Shown here: positions 8,878-16,777 of the stretch, piece by piece | How the letters are laid out: every line of letters begins with the position of its first letter | How positions within the stretch are numbered: position 1 is the first letter of the stretch | Made by a program: the position numbers and the translations under genes | NCBI RefSeq assembly: GCF_003205875.1 | Contig: NZ_PUBZ01000011.1 | Span: forward strand, 62,001-126,000 | From: Herpetosiphon llansteffanensis | Lineage (GTDB): Bacteria; Chloroflexota; Chloroflexia; Chloroflexales; Herpetosiphonaceae | Length of the DNA stretch: 64,000 nucleotides | Direction of reading: 5' to 3' | The notes under the pieces: model-generated | What the model was told of the DNA's origin: nothing | Databases searched by the model: none | What the model saw: the letters and a program-made list of their open reading frames with translations, nothing else

Positions 8878-9921
8878 ATGACCAAGAACAAACGCCTAAG
8901 AAAAACTGCAAATAAGACAACTAATAATCAACCGCCGTTACCTGATACGACAAAATGGCAACCCCGATCTGATAAAACCAACACCTTACAAGCCAGCTTT
9001 CTCAAGCGGTGTATAGCGGTAGAAAAAAAGATTGTCCTTCGCGCACAATATGAACGAGGAATGATCATAGATAATTTTGATGCAGGAAGTGGCATAGAAG
9101 ATATTCTGCGGGATGAATTACGAGAAATCTTACCGCATCGATACACTGTGACAACCGGCACGATAGTAGATAGAAAGGGCAATACAGCGGGTGACTGTGA
9201 CATCATCATTTTCAATGACCACTGGTTTCCCTCTGTTAAGCCAGGAGCCATACCCACATCACGAAAAACCTTTTTCCCTATAGATGGTGCATATGCAATA
9301 ATCGAAGTAAAACAAGCATTGGATTACGAAATTCTTGATGAAGCAATGAAAAAATTAGTGATCTGTAATAGACTTGAGCGCCCTCATACAAATGCCAATA
9401 GAATTGTTGAGAATAACGAGTTCGATGGATGTTTTCATGGCCTTAGAAATCCACTTTATACGGCCATTATTGCAACATCTCTCAAAGATGGTATTGATAT
9501 GGATATTCTTGTTGAACGATTCTTCAACATCAATACTACGCTCGATAGACTCGAAGTTATCCGATGTTTATGTGTTTTAGGTCAGGGAAGTGTTACGTGG
9601 TTTTTCCGAGATCTTGATGGCAATATTAAACCAACCTTATTTATGCGCGAAGATTTATTTACCCACATTCTTCCTGCATACCATAAAGTTCCACAAACAG
9701 AATCAGCTCTCTATGCATGCGTTTCAGATTTATTACTGCATCTTTATCAATCGGTACTCGCAGCAGAAGATATAGCAATCGCTTACGGGCCAGTCAATTA
9801 CCATTTCTTAGGTCCCACTTCCCCAATGATATCTTTGTCTCCAGATCCGGAATGGATGGAAAAACTTAATTGGACTCGCAATGAGCAAGGGCAAATCAAG
9901 CTTATTGATGAGCAGCAATAG
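8878..9921 (+). CDS. DUF6602-like putative PD-(D/E)XK nuclease (cargo A)
   Basis: A 347-residue soluble protein. A Lys-rich N-terminus is followed by a helix and a fold with GMIIDNFDAGSGIEDILRDE, then RYTVTTGTIVDRKG, GDCDIIIFND and AYAIIEVKQAL. The spacing D-(x about 30)-E-x-K (D in CDII, EVK near residue 145) is that of PD-(D/E)XK nucleases, and the overall layout resembles DUF6602. The ribosome site GGAGAG precedes the ATG at 8878. It diverges from the MmeI-like gene and converges on the decayed replication-relaxation fragment. Given its neighbours it is probably part of, or a companion to, an anti-phage module. The nuclease call is inferred from the motif, and the family name is from memory. 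Confidence 0.6.
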   Translation: MTKNKRLRKTANKTTNNQPPLPDTTKWQPRSDKTNTLQASFLKRCIAVEKKIVLRAQYERGMIIDNFDAGSGIEDILRDELREILPHRYTVTTGTIVDRKGNTAGDCDIIIFNDHWFPSVKPGAIPTSRKTFFPIDGAYAIIEVKQALDYEILDEAMKKLVICNRLERPHTNANRIVENNEFDGCFHGLRNPLYTAIIATSLKDGIDMDILVERFFNINTTLDRLEVIRCLCVLGQGSVTWFFRDLDGNIKPTLFMREDLFTHILPAYHKVPQTESALYACVSDLLLHLYQSVLAAEDIAIAYGPVNYHFLGPTSPMISLSPDPEWMEKLNWTRNEQGQIKLIDEQQ

Positions 9922-9989
9922 ATTTTATCTTCCATCGTTCTCATAAATATAATTCTCATTACAAATTTTTAACGTATGTGCTCAGACCA

Positions 9990-10340
9990 ACCCACCCGTA
10001 AAAAACGGTATGGTTGCTTAATATGTTATCCATTCTTGGTATACTGGGCTATCCAGATCGGCGTGAGAGTAGCAGAATTACGCACATCGTCAATAGGCAC
10101 AATCAATAGTTGATTACTAGACTAGACGATTTTCCATACATCGAGCACTGACCGTTCGTGGCGTTGGGTTGGTATCGTAAAGGTAATGAGTGGCTAAATG
10201 TAGCGTCCTTCCAATGCTTCTAGCGATACAACTCTCTATACGAATGCGCTTTCCCCATGATAATAATCGATTCCTCGGTTCACCTAATCAATCGTATACA
10301 ATTGATCGATTTGCCCCTACTATTGTCCAATACCAAGTAA
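9990..10340 (-). pseudogene. Decayed copy of the 3' half of the replication-relaxation-like gene
   Basis: This stretch aligns base by base, with many substitutions and small indels, to 11960-12320, the 3' half of the intact gene at 11885-12874. An example is TGGTATACTGGGCTATCCAG here against TGGTGTACTGGGTTGTCCAG there, followed by matching ACGCACATCGTCAAT/ACGAACGTCGTCAAT. No open frame survives. It marks the old right-hand flank of cargo A. Confidence 0.85.
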
Positions 10341-10394
10341 TGGAGGTGACAATTGCTCTCAATCAGGCTATGTTGCATTACCCCAGTAGTGCAA

Positions 10395-10581
10395 GGTGCT
10401 GCCGATGATAGCCGACGAATCTTCGACGTGGCAACGCAACGAACAAGCGTCTTTCGAATCAATACTGCCATGAGCGAAACCTCTGCGGGTTTGATCTGTA
10501 CCATGCTGGAAACCGTAGATACCATGTTCATTCAGCAACACGACCCAATCTGGTCATGATATGTTTATTATGTGATGTACT
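10395..10581 (+). pseudogene. Decayed fragment of the tail-tip gene
   Basis: Aligns to 4410-4608 of the tail-tip gene. The translated fragment DVATQRTSVF...ETSAG...CTMLETVDT matches AVATQRTSVF...ESAAS...CALLETIDG. The DNA match continues past the reading frame: CATGATATGTTTATTATGTG against GACATGCTATTGTTTCGTG. It starts about 55 bases after the replication-relaxation fragment and is followed by AT-rich cargo B. It marks the left-hand flank of cargo B. Confidence 0.85.
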
Positions 10582-10609
10582 AAAAATTAGCAATTCATAT
10601 ACTATACAT

Positions 10610-11191
10610 TTATTTAATATAATTAGAGATAAAGTCAACAATATTTCCAGTATATCTATTTACAATAGAGCTAATTAATATTATTATAGTCAACCTTAAT
10701 AACTTCAATGAAATTGGCTTTTCATCTTTATATAATTCAATAAGATATTTCTTTAATATATCAAAATCTTCATCTGATAATTTCATCTTTTTCTTATAAC
10801 GAATTATTTTACTAATCCTATCACTATTTTTCTCAATAAAATAAGGAGTTCTCAATTCATGGTAAAACACTAGTAAAATAATAGATGATATAGTTATATA
10901 AGAAGATGTTACTATAGAAATAAATTTATTTTCAGATATCATAAACATATAAAAAACTGCCGGCATTGTATATATACAATAAGAAATTATTAAATAAGAA
11001 GATTCACTTAGATCACTTATCAAAGGATAATGATAATACTTTCTAGTTGAATATAATATATAAGAAGATATCAATATTAATAATCTGATTGATTCTATTA
11101 TTTTATATAATAATGAATCATATAAAATAATAGAGCAAAAAGAATATATTGCATATAAAAATATCATTAATTTAATAATAATTTTTTTCAT
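10610..11191 (-). CDS. Small membrane protein, paralogue of its upstream neighbour (cargo B)
   Basis: A 193-residue protein from the ATG at 11191, 2 bases after the stop of the neighbour. I do not recognise the family. It has about four hydrophobic helices (roughly residues 3-22, 28-45, 65-85 and 90-115), then a charged cytoplasmic-looking stretch (KKKMKLSDEDFDILKKYLIE), then a last hydrophobic helix near the C-terminus. The same order occurs in the upstream protein, where KKMINRLNEKEINDLTKMLY occupies the matching place, so the two are probably diverged paralogues acting as a pair. Extremely AT-rich, so a recent import. Two-gene membrane pairs at defence hotspots are often effectors or immunity pairs, but no function can be assigned. 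Confidence 0.65.
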   Translation of the reverse strand: MKKIIIKLMIFLYAIYSFCSIILYDSLLYKIIESIRLLILISSYILYSTRKYYHYPLISDLSESSYLIISYCIYTMPAVFYMFMISENKFISIVTSSYITISSIILLVFYHELRTPYFIEKNSDRISKIIRYKKKMKLSDEDFDILKKYLIELYKDEKPISLKLLRLTIIILISSIVNRYTGNIVDFISNYIK

Positions 11192-11193
11192 AA

Positions 11194-11880
11194 CTATGGA
11201 AGAAATAACCTCCCTACTATCTCCTGTATAATTTGCCACAATAATGCCAATATAATACCATACCAGACTATTTTTATTAATTCAAAAAAATTAGCCTTAT
11301 AGTTATTTTGATTTTCATACAACATTTTAGTAAGATCATTTATTTCTTTTTCATTCAATCTATTAATCATTTTTTTATAAATATCTCCTATTTTATCTGG
11401 TTTAATCGTTTGTTTTTTATTTATACTAAATAAATAAAATCCTTTGTTCAATATCCAGATTAATACAAAAGATATTTCATATATTAATGAATATACAGAA
11501 ATATCTTGATTACGAATTACAATACCTCCTAAAATACCTATAGAAAAGAAAAAATTCATATCCAATAACATAGAGAAAAATTCTATGTTATTCATTGGTA
11601 ATAGTTTTTTATACATATATGGTTTTTCTCTATTTAAATAAAAATAATCAAAACTCCAATATAAACCCATAGACATAATGACTAGATTCAGAATAAACTC
11701 TGGGATTGATTTCTGATCGCTCTTTAAGATATCGAAGATTTTATGGGCAGGGTTGAAAATAAGTAAGTATCGACCAAAAAGCCCAAACATATGCCATAAA
11801 AACAGGTGATTCTTGCTTAGCATTCGTTGTTCTTTATAAAACAAGAATCTATCAGATGGAATAAATATAATTTCTTTCAA
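11194..11880 (-). CDS. Membrane protein of unknown function, first gene of cargo B pair
   Basis: A 228-residue protein if the TTG at 11880 is used; this is preceded by GGGTGA, which includes the stop of the replication-relaxation gene. An alternative ATG lies at 11823. Hydrophobic helices occur at about residues 24-42, 63-83, 105-125 and 130-150. A charged segment (about 160-185) and a final hydrophobic helix (about 200-222) follow. AT-rich, unlike the GC-rich gene it follows by 4 bases. Coupled to the gene at 10610-11191. No recognised domain; reported as unknown. Confidence 0.65.
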   Translation of the reverse strand: MKEIIFIPSDRFLFYKEQRMLSKNHLFLWHMFGLFGRYLLIFNPAHKIFDILKSDQKSIPEFILNLVIMSMGLYWSFDYFYLNREKPYMYKKLLPMNNIEFFSMLLDMNFFFSIGILGGIVIRNQDISVYSLIYEISFVLIWILNKGFYLFSINKKQTIKPDKIGDIYKKMINRLNEKEINDLTKMLYENQNNYKANFFELIKIVWYGIILALLWQIIQEIVGRLFLP

Positions 11881-11884
11881 AGAT

Positions 11885-12874
11885 TCACCCTTTTTGAAGG
11901 AACAAATTATAATTTATATTATTTCCAATACGATGATTTTCTATAAATGTTGCAAACCATGCTGCGCGTAAAAAGCGATGAGGCTGCTGAATGCGTTGTC
12001 CTTCTTTGGTGTACTGGGTTGTCCAGATAGGTGCAAGCACCCCTGATTCACGAACGTCGTCAATCGTGGCAATCAGGAGTTGGCTGCCAGGCCAGCCCAT
12101 TTCCCAGGCATCGAGCACCGCCCGTTTGCGCCGTTCGTTCGGCACGGTAAAGGCAATCAGTGGCCAACTATAGCGTCCTGCCCAATACTGTGATCGATAC
12201 AACTCAGCATAGGAGCGTGCCTTGCCGGTGATGATACTCAGCTCTTCAGTTCCCCGATCAATCTCGATGGCATAGAGTTGATCAATCTGGCCTGGCTGTT
12301 GGCCAACACCGAGCCAAGGATACAACGACGAGCGCTCACAATCGGGCTGCATAGCATTAGCCCAGCGTCGCACAACGACAATGCCGTCGGCGCGTGGCCG
12401 TGCGGTTGGGCCTAAGTCCATCTCAATATAACTGCTCATCCCCACAATACCAGGCACATAGGGCAGCGATTGAATCAAACTGGTGATGACCTCAGCATAC
12501 TCAATTTGATGTTCGGCTTGGTGTTGCGGATTGAACATCGTGGGAGCCAGTCGCTCACTGCCTTCTTCAAGCATAGGAAAGGCCTGTTTGACGATCTCCC
12601 AGCCGAGTGATGTAAGACTATACAAACGGCCATGGCGCGTCCAGCCAATTGCACCGCGCGGATCATAGCCATGCGATTGAAAGTGTTCACAATAGGTCAG
12701 CAGTTTGGCATCAACCAGTTTGGCCAACGTGCGATTGACCGTTTGAATCGTCACCGTAAACGGATGGCCCCAGGCCGTGCGGAGGTGGCGCGAGAGCAAT
12801 CGCCCGAGCCGAGCAACGAGCAGCAGGATCTGTATCTCGATGGGATTCAAGCCAATGGGGGTATGTGTAGTCAT
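11885..12874 (-). CDS. Replication-relaxation family protein (plasmid/ICE type)
   Basis: A 329-residue protein. Residues 10-100 form a winged-helix DNA-binding region (IEIQILLLVARLGRLLSRHL, then a wing around GWTRHGRLYSLTSLGWEIV). The C-terminal half has the hallmark IEIDRGTEELSIITGKARSY segment (about residues 215-235) and a nuclease-like strand order (LIAFTVPNERRKRAVLDAW, LLIATIDDV). This matches Replic_Relax proteins of plasmids and integrative elements, thought to act in replication initiation or DNA processing. The ATG at 12874 is preceded by GGAGTGA. Direct repeats in the upstream spacer may be its operator. The 3' half is duplicated as a decayed copy at 9990-10340. Confidence 0.75.
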   Translation of the reverse strand: MTTHTPIGLNPIEIQILLLVARLGRLLSRHLRTAWGHPFTVTIQTVNRTLAKLVDAKLLTYCEHFQSHGYDPRGAIGWTRHGRLYSLTSLGWEIVKQAFPMLEEGSERLAPTMFNPQHQAEHQIEYAEVITSLIQSLPYVPGIVGMSSYIEMDLGPTARPRADGIVVVRRWANAMQPDCERSSLYPWLGVGQQPGQIDQLYAIEIDRGTEELSIITGKARSYAELYRSQYWAGRYSWPLIAFTVPNERRKRAVLDAWEMGWPGSQLLIATIDDVRESGVLAPIWTTQYTKEGQRIQQPHRFLRAAWFATFIENHRIGNNINYNLFLQKG

Positions 12875-12933
12875 TCAATCACTCCTCACACGATAATTGG
12901 TAGCTTCGCAGACTGTTAAAGAATGTCGGCACG

Positions 12934-13061
12934 ACCAAATGGCCAATTTAGGCGATTCTAGTGCGCTATTTTCTACGTGGCGATTTGTAGACCATCTGAA
13001 CGCGATATGAACACGGTTTGAACGCGATGTGAATGGGCTAGCATGCGATCACCAAATGGCC
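12934..13061. repeat. Two pairs of direct repeats upstream of the replication-relaxation gene
   Basis: TGAACGCGATATGAA (12997-13011) and TGAACGCGATGTGAA (13019-13033) are 22 bp apart, two helical turns. ACCAAATGGCC occurs at 12934-12944 and again at 13051-13061. They lie in the 229-bp gene-free gap between two minus-strand genes. This layout suits a protein-binding regulatory region or a small iteron set. Confidence 0.6.
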
Positions 13062-13103
13062 GTGGCTGGCTACCTAAAGCAGCCACGGCCATAGCGACCC
13101 TTA

Positions 13104-13643
13104 TTAAAGCCCGCTGAGCCAGTATTCATCGGTTCGTACTGGTTCGGGTGGAACAGGACGCTGCCAGTCGGCCAACCGCTTGGCAAGAACACCATCACCA
13201 TCACCCTTATATTCCCACCACGACGGCGCTCTAGGGGTGGAAAAGGCATGAATAAACACGGGGATGTGTGGTAAAACGAGTGCTGGCGGAACGGCCATGA
13301 GCGCAACCGTCCACAACTGATGGGATTGTCCGTTCGCATCGACGACCGTTTCGGCAAGTAAGGTTTCGAGCGGCGTACTTTGAGGCACACGCAGATACAA
13401 GCCAAGAAACGGGCAAACTAGCACGCTACACAGTGCACCGCACAGATACCGTGGTGGCTGCTGGACGCGAATCAGTGCGGCATCCAGTTGCTGAAAAAGC
13501 GTCATCGTAGCCTGTTGCAGCAAGGGAGCAAGGTCGTGGGGCTGCATGCTGGGTGGCGACAGCGTAATCTGCACAGTATGCTGGCCGTTATTGGGCAGAG
13601 CCAACGTTTCGGTCAAGGTAATGGTCATCGGTATCGTTGTCAT
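13104..13643 (-). CDS. Hypothetical protein of the element
   Basis: A 179-residue protein from the ATG at 13643, preceded by GGAAG. It opens with a beta-rich stretch (MTTIPMTITLTETLAL). A helix (LAPLLQQATMTLFQQLDAAL) and a hydrophobic segment with Cys (LCGALCSVLVCPFLGLYL) follow, then the Pro-rich ALMAVPPALVLPHIPVFIHA. No family recognised. It lies 19 bases downstream of the P-loop ATPase gene on the same strand, so it is probably co-transcribed. The C-terminus is charged and Trp-rich (PSWWEYKGDGDGVLAKRLAD). Confidence 0.6.
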   Translation of the reverse strand: MTTIPMTITLTETLALPNNGQHTVQITLSPPSMQPHDLAPLLQQATMTLFQQLDAALIRVQQPPRYLCGALCSVLVCPFLGLYLRVPQSTPLETLLAETVVDANGQSHQLWTVALMAVPPALVLPHIPVFIHAFSTPRAPSWWEYKGDGDGVLAKRLADWQRPVPPEPVRTDEYWLSGL

Positions 13644-13662
13644 CGAAGAGCTTCCTTTCTGC

Positions 13663-14772
13663 TTAAGCACCGAGATCAAGCACCTGCTTGACCTGGCGAA
13701 TTTGCGTTAAACGGCGGGTTCGTTTACCACCCAAGCTGTCAATAATTTCATTGCCACTTTTGCCTGCAAGAACAAGCTTGGTAATCAGAATGACATCGGT
13801 CAATGTAGCATCGTCGATTTGGCTCTCATCACTAGTTCCCATGGTTCCAAGTGGGGAATCACCGGTTGAATCGACTACGGAATTGGGAACTTGCCAGAGG
13901 CGGCGCGGGTCAATCGGGCGAGTAGACAGCATCCACGCGGGTTCACGATCACACCAAAACCATTGACAATTCCATTCAATCGCCGCAGGCCACGGAGCGA
14001 GCAGCGGAGACTTCATTTTCTCCAATGCCCGATCGCCAATCGCAATCCACAGCAGGTTATCGAGCGCTTCGCTATCGCCTTCAATGCCCAGGGGTTTGAC
14101 CAAGGTGGTTTGGGTCACGAGGATGAGATGCATGCGATACTTGGCCGCTTGACGCAGCATTTCGCCCACAAAGCGTTGGGCCACGGGCACTTTGGGTTTC
14201 GCTGCCGAGCCATCTTCACCGTGCACCTTGCTCATGACATCCGGCGCTTCTTCCAACACCACCGTGATGGGGTCAAACGTTTCGACACCCGTGGCCGCTG
14301 CGGCCTTGCGTCGCCCCAGTTCGGCGAGCAGCGCTTTCATTACCCGATTGATCGCAGGATAGTCATAAACTTGGGGCAACCCACCATAGTCATTGGGTCG
14401 GGCATGGGAGTTGAGAATCACCAGCTGGTGGCCCTCGAGGGCGCGTAAATAGGTCAACGCCATGCTCAGCACCGACTTACCTTGGCGCGAAGGGCCAGCA
14501 ATCCCAATATGCGGGCGCTTGGCCAAGGTGTCGAGCAGCATGGGCCACGAATAGGTTGGCAAGTGCGCAACATCCGGTTCGACTGGTTCATCAACTATCG
14601 GTCGCGCTACGACTACCGCCCGCGTCGCACCCGCAGAACGAGAGGCGGCGGGTACAGCGGCAGGGCGACGTTCGCTCGCGGGTGTGCGTGCGTGCCACCA
14701 GAGAAACGTCCCAACAAAACTACACGCAAAGAGAAAAATTAGCGGATACAGCCAAGGCGAATTAATATCCAT
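13663..14772 (-). CDS. Membrane-anchored P-loop ATPase of the FtsK/HerA/TraG type
   Basis: A 369-residue protein from the ATG at 14772 (AGGAG about 8 bases upstream). One N-terminal membrane helix (PLIFLFACSFVGTFLWW, residues 8-24) precedes a linker. Walker A is GIAGPSRQGKSVLSMAL near residue 110, and Walker B is TVVLEEAPDV near 195. A downstream LILVTQTT strand (sensor-like) is typical of FtsK/HerA motors. The last 60 residues (TDVILITKLVLAGKSGNEII ... TRRLTQIRQVKQVLDL) look like a helix-turn-helix, as in FtsK gamma domains. Probable role: moving or segregating element DNA at the membrane. No relaxase or secretion genes are nearby. It overlaps the end of the upstream membrane-protein gene by 11 bases. 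Confidence 0.75.
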   Translation of the reverse strand: MDINSPWLYPLIFLFACSFVGTFLWWHARTPASERRPAAVPAASRSAGATRAVVVARPIVDEPVEPDVAHLPTYSWPMLLDTLAKRPHIGIAGPSRQGKSVLSMALTYLRALEGHQLVILNSHARPNDYGGLPQVYDYPAINRVMKALLAELGRRKAAAATGVETFDPITVVLEEAPDVMSKVHGEDGSAAKPKVPVAQRFVGEMLRQAAKYRMHLILVTQTTLVKPLGIEGDSEALDNLLWIAIGDRALEKMKSPLLAPWPAAIEWNCQWFWCDREPAWMLSTRPIDPRRLWQVPNSVVDSTGDSPLGTMGTSDESQIDDATLTDVILITKLVLAGKSGNEIIDSLGGKRTRRLTQIRQVKQVLDLGA

Positions 14773-15211
14773 GGGGATGCTCCTGTGGAGTGCGGCCAAA
14801 GGCCAAATATTCTGGCCACCGCGCCGAGACAATACCAAGGATGAGACCAGCTCCCCACGCCAGGGCAATGGCTGGCAGGCCGGACGTGAGTTTGTAGGCG
14901 ATGGGATAAAACAACCATTCGCACCACTTGTAGGCCGTAATCATGGCATCGGGAGCGAGAAAACAGCCATAGCCCCACGCGGTTCGGCGTAAGGTATAGA
15001 GTTGGCCAAGGAAGAGAAAGAGCGCCAGCCCAAGGCCCGCGAGGATGCCGCGATAATCGCGAATGCCCCAGAGCCAGTGTTGAAAGTCACTCAACGTCGA
15101 CACCGTGGTGACAATGCTGTTGCCCCAGCCCAAGGTGCAGGCGATGCCCTTCACCAGTTTGCGACTCGGTTCAAGGCGGCGAAGATCAAATAACACATTC
15201 GATGTGGTCAT
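14762..15211 (-). CDS. Small membrane protein, partner of the P-loop ATPase
   Basis: A 149-residue protein starting at the ATG at 15211 with GGAG about 8 bases upstream. Hydrophobic helices lie at about residues 55-75, 78-98 and 105-130, separated by Trp/Tyr-rich turns. No domain recognised. The gene overlaps the start of the ATPase gene by 11 bases, implying translational coupling, so it may be a membrane partner of that motor. Confidence 0.65.
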   Translation of the reverse strand: MTTSNVLFDLRRLEPSRKLVKGIACTLGWGNSIVTTVSTLSDFQHWLWGIRDYRGILAGLGLALFLFLGQLYTLRRTAWGYGCFLAPDAMITAYKWCEWLFYPIAYKLTSGLPAIALAWGAGLILGIVSARWPEYLAFGRTPQEHPHGY

Positions 15212-15323
15212 CGTGTTCTCCTTTGGTATACTAGCGCTGCATCACTTTCGTGTTCTCCGGTGATGCACGCCGCCGATGCTGATTTCATCGGCGGTTTGTG
15301 TGTCAAAAGAAGCGTGGTGGTTC

Positions 15324-15716
15324 CTAGACATCTTGATACTCGGGATCAGGCGGCAAATCGAGCAAATCGGGCAACGGAACCGGAGTTTGTTCAACGGGTG
15401 GTATACCACTGTGCAACCCATGGTCAACAACGGGTGTACCGCTGTTCAACCCATGGTCAACACTGGGGGAACGACTGTGCAACGCGTGTTCAACAGGTTT
15501 CATCAGAACGGCCAGTAACGTGTCGCGCACAACGTGATCATTAAGCCGCGCAACGCTGGCCAACGCATCGGCGGTGAACAACTGAATCTCTTTGCCACAG
15601 GTATGCAAGCCAATAATCACGAGCGCGCGGATCACGGCAGACTCGTTACCAAGGCTGGCAATCATCGCACTGAGCACGCCCGAACTGCGGGTCGTCAAAC
15701 GTTCATCAAAACTCAT
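15324..15716 (-). CDS. Small ParR-like partner of the actin-like protein
   Basis: A 130-residue protein whose ATG (15716) overlaps the TGA of the ParM-like gene (ATGA overlap), so the two are coupled. Residues 1-70 are helical with a ribbon-helix-helix flavour (ESAVIRALVIIGLHTCGKEI). The C-terminal 55 residues contain an 11-residue repeat of the form VDHGLHSGxPx, about three copies, and end in an acidic Pro-rich tail (DLLDLPPDPEYQDV). ParR adaptors are small, follow parM and end in an acidic tail that contacts the filament. No direct ParR motif is certain, so this is inferred from position and size. Confidence 0.55.
   Translation of the reverse strand: MSFDERLTTRSSGVLSAMIASLGNESAVIRALVIIGLHTCGKEIQLFTADALASVARLNDHVVRDTLLAVLMKPVEHALHSRSPSVDHGLNSGTPVVDHGLHSGIPPVEQTPVPLPDLLDLPPDPEYQDV
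15388..15500. repeat. 33-bp tandem repeat inside the parR-like gene
   Basis: About three copies of a 33-bp unit containing GGTCAAC or GTTCAAC and CTGTGCAACCCATGG-like segments, each encoding one VDHGLHSGxPx. Nearly identical CAACCCATGGTCAACA blocks occur twice. Besides coding, it could act as a binding site for the partition proteins. Confidence 0.6.
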
Positions 15717-16702
15717 TGGCCAAACTCCTCGTAGCGCCGCGCACGGCGGGCATAGCCACGCGCGATCGCGGTTTGCGGATTGGGAGCGATGATGGTTTGG
15801 CGAAAACGCTGTTGAATCGCCTGAACCAGCATGGGCATTTCCGCACCACCCCCAGCAACAATAATCGCCGCCAGCTTCGCACCGCTGCCCCATGCTCGAA
15901 CCAGTGCATCGGCGACTTGATGGCCATTGGCCAACCATGGCCGATCCCAGCCGCTTGGCAGATCACATTCCTCACCCGCGACCCGCACACAGCCAGCGCG
16001 CACTGCACTATCGACTTCGTGTAAGGTCAGATCAAGGTTGTAGCGGCCACTAATTTTGGTTTGCAGCTGCTGGAGTGGACTCGCGCTCCCGAGTTCGAAG
16101 CTAATTGCACTTTCTGGCACAACATTCATCGCTTGAACAATGCAGGCATCGACCGTGTTGTGGCCTAAGTCAATAACACCAACCCGACTCAGCTCATAGC
16201 CGCTGCGGGCAATGGCTCCACTCGGATCGAGTAAGACCCCATACAACGCACCAAGGGGTTCACTAATCACGCGAATGCCAGTTTTGAGCGTCGTCCCGTG
16301 GTAATACTGGGTAGCGACTGCATCCCGCAGCCGCGATCCCAAGGCCACCGCTAAGTCGCGTTCGCCGGACCAGGCGGCGGGAAGTCCGGTGACACATGCA
16401 CCCCCACACGGTTGGTTGAGGCGTTGTAAGGCTCCTTTCACCAGCGCGGGGATAATGTGGCGATCGTAGAGCCGTTGTTGCGAGCGGAGCGATATCGGCG
16501 CGGGATGCAACAAGGCATCCTCGCCCGTCCACCACAGCGTGCCGTGGACTTCAACCGTGGGCACATCGTGCAGATTGCCATCGGTGCTACTGGCCGGAGC
16601 CACCAGCGCAGGAAAGATAATGGTTTCTTCGTGATCGCCGGTATTGATCGTATATTTCACATAGCCATGGCCAATATTGGCCCCATGGGCAATAGCAGTC
16701 AT
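15713..16702 (-). CDS. ParM/Alp-like actin ATPase (plasmid segregation)
   Basis: A 329-residue protein from the ATG at 16702 (GAGGAG about 7 bases upstream); an upstream in-frame extension lacks a ribosome site. Actin-fold signatures: phosphate-1 loop near residue 10 (GANIGHGYVKYTI), phosphate-2 loop GVIDLGHNTVDACIV near 190, and adenosine motif IIVAGGGAEMPML near 290. Such proteins form ATP-driven filaments that push sister plasmids apart. The coupled small gene downstream is the likely adaptor. Its presence suggests the element can exist as a replicating plasmid, as phage-plasmids do. Confidence 0.85.
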   Translation of the reverse strand: MTAIAHGANIGHGYVKYTINTGDHEETIIFPALVAPASSTDGNLHDVPTVEVHGTLWWTGEDALLHPAPISLRSQQRLYDRHIIPALVKGALQRLNQPCGGACVTGLPAAWSGERDLAVALGSRLRDAVATQYYHGTTLKTGIRVISEPLGALYGVLLDPSGAIARSGYELSRVGVIDLGHNTVDACIVQAMNVVPESAISFELGSASPLQQLQTKISGRYNLDLTLHEVDSAVRAGCVRVAGEECDLPSGWDRPWLANGHQVADALVRAWGSGAKLAAIIVAGGGAEMPMLVQAIQQRFRQTIIAPNPQTAIARGYARRARRYEEFGQ

Positions 16703-16777
16703 AGAACACTCCTCTACGATGGATGGGCGTTGAATCCCATCCATCAAGAACACATCAGTGAATCGACCGACGCAGCC

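Noticed and set aside
10190-10559. Small plus-strand open frames between the cargo modules
   Set aside because: They lie in decayed copies of neighbouring genes and are chance frames.
13663-14772. Conjugative coupling protein
   Set aside because: The ATPase resembles TraG/FtsK motors, but no relaxase, oriT or secretion genes are seen, so conjugation is not claimed.
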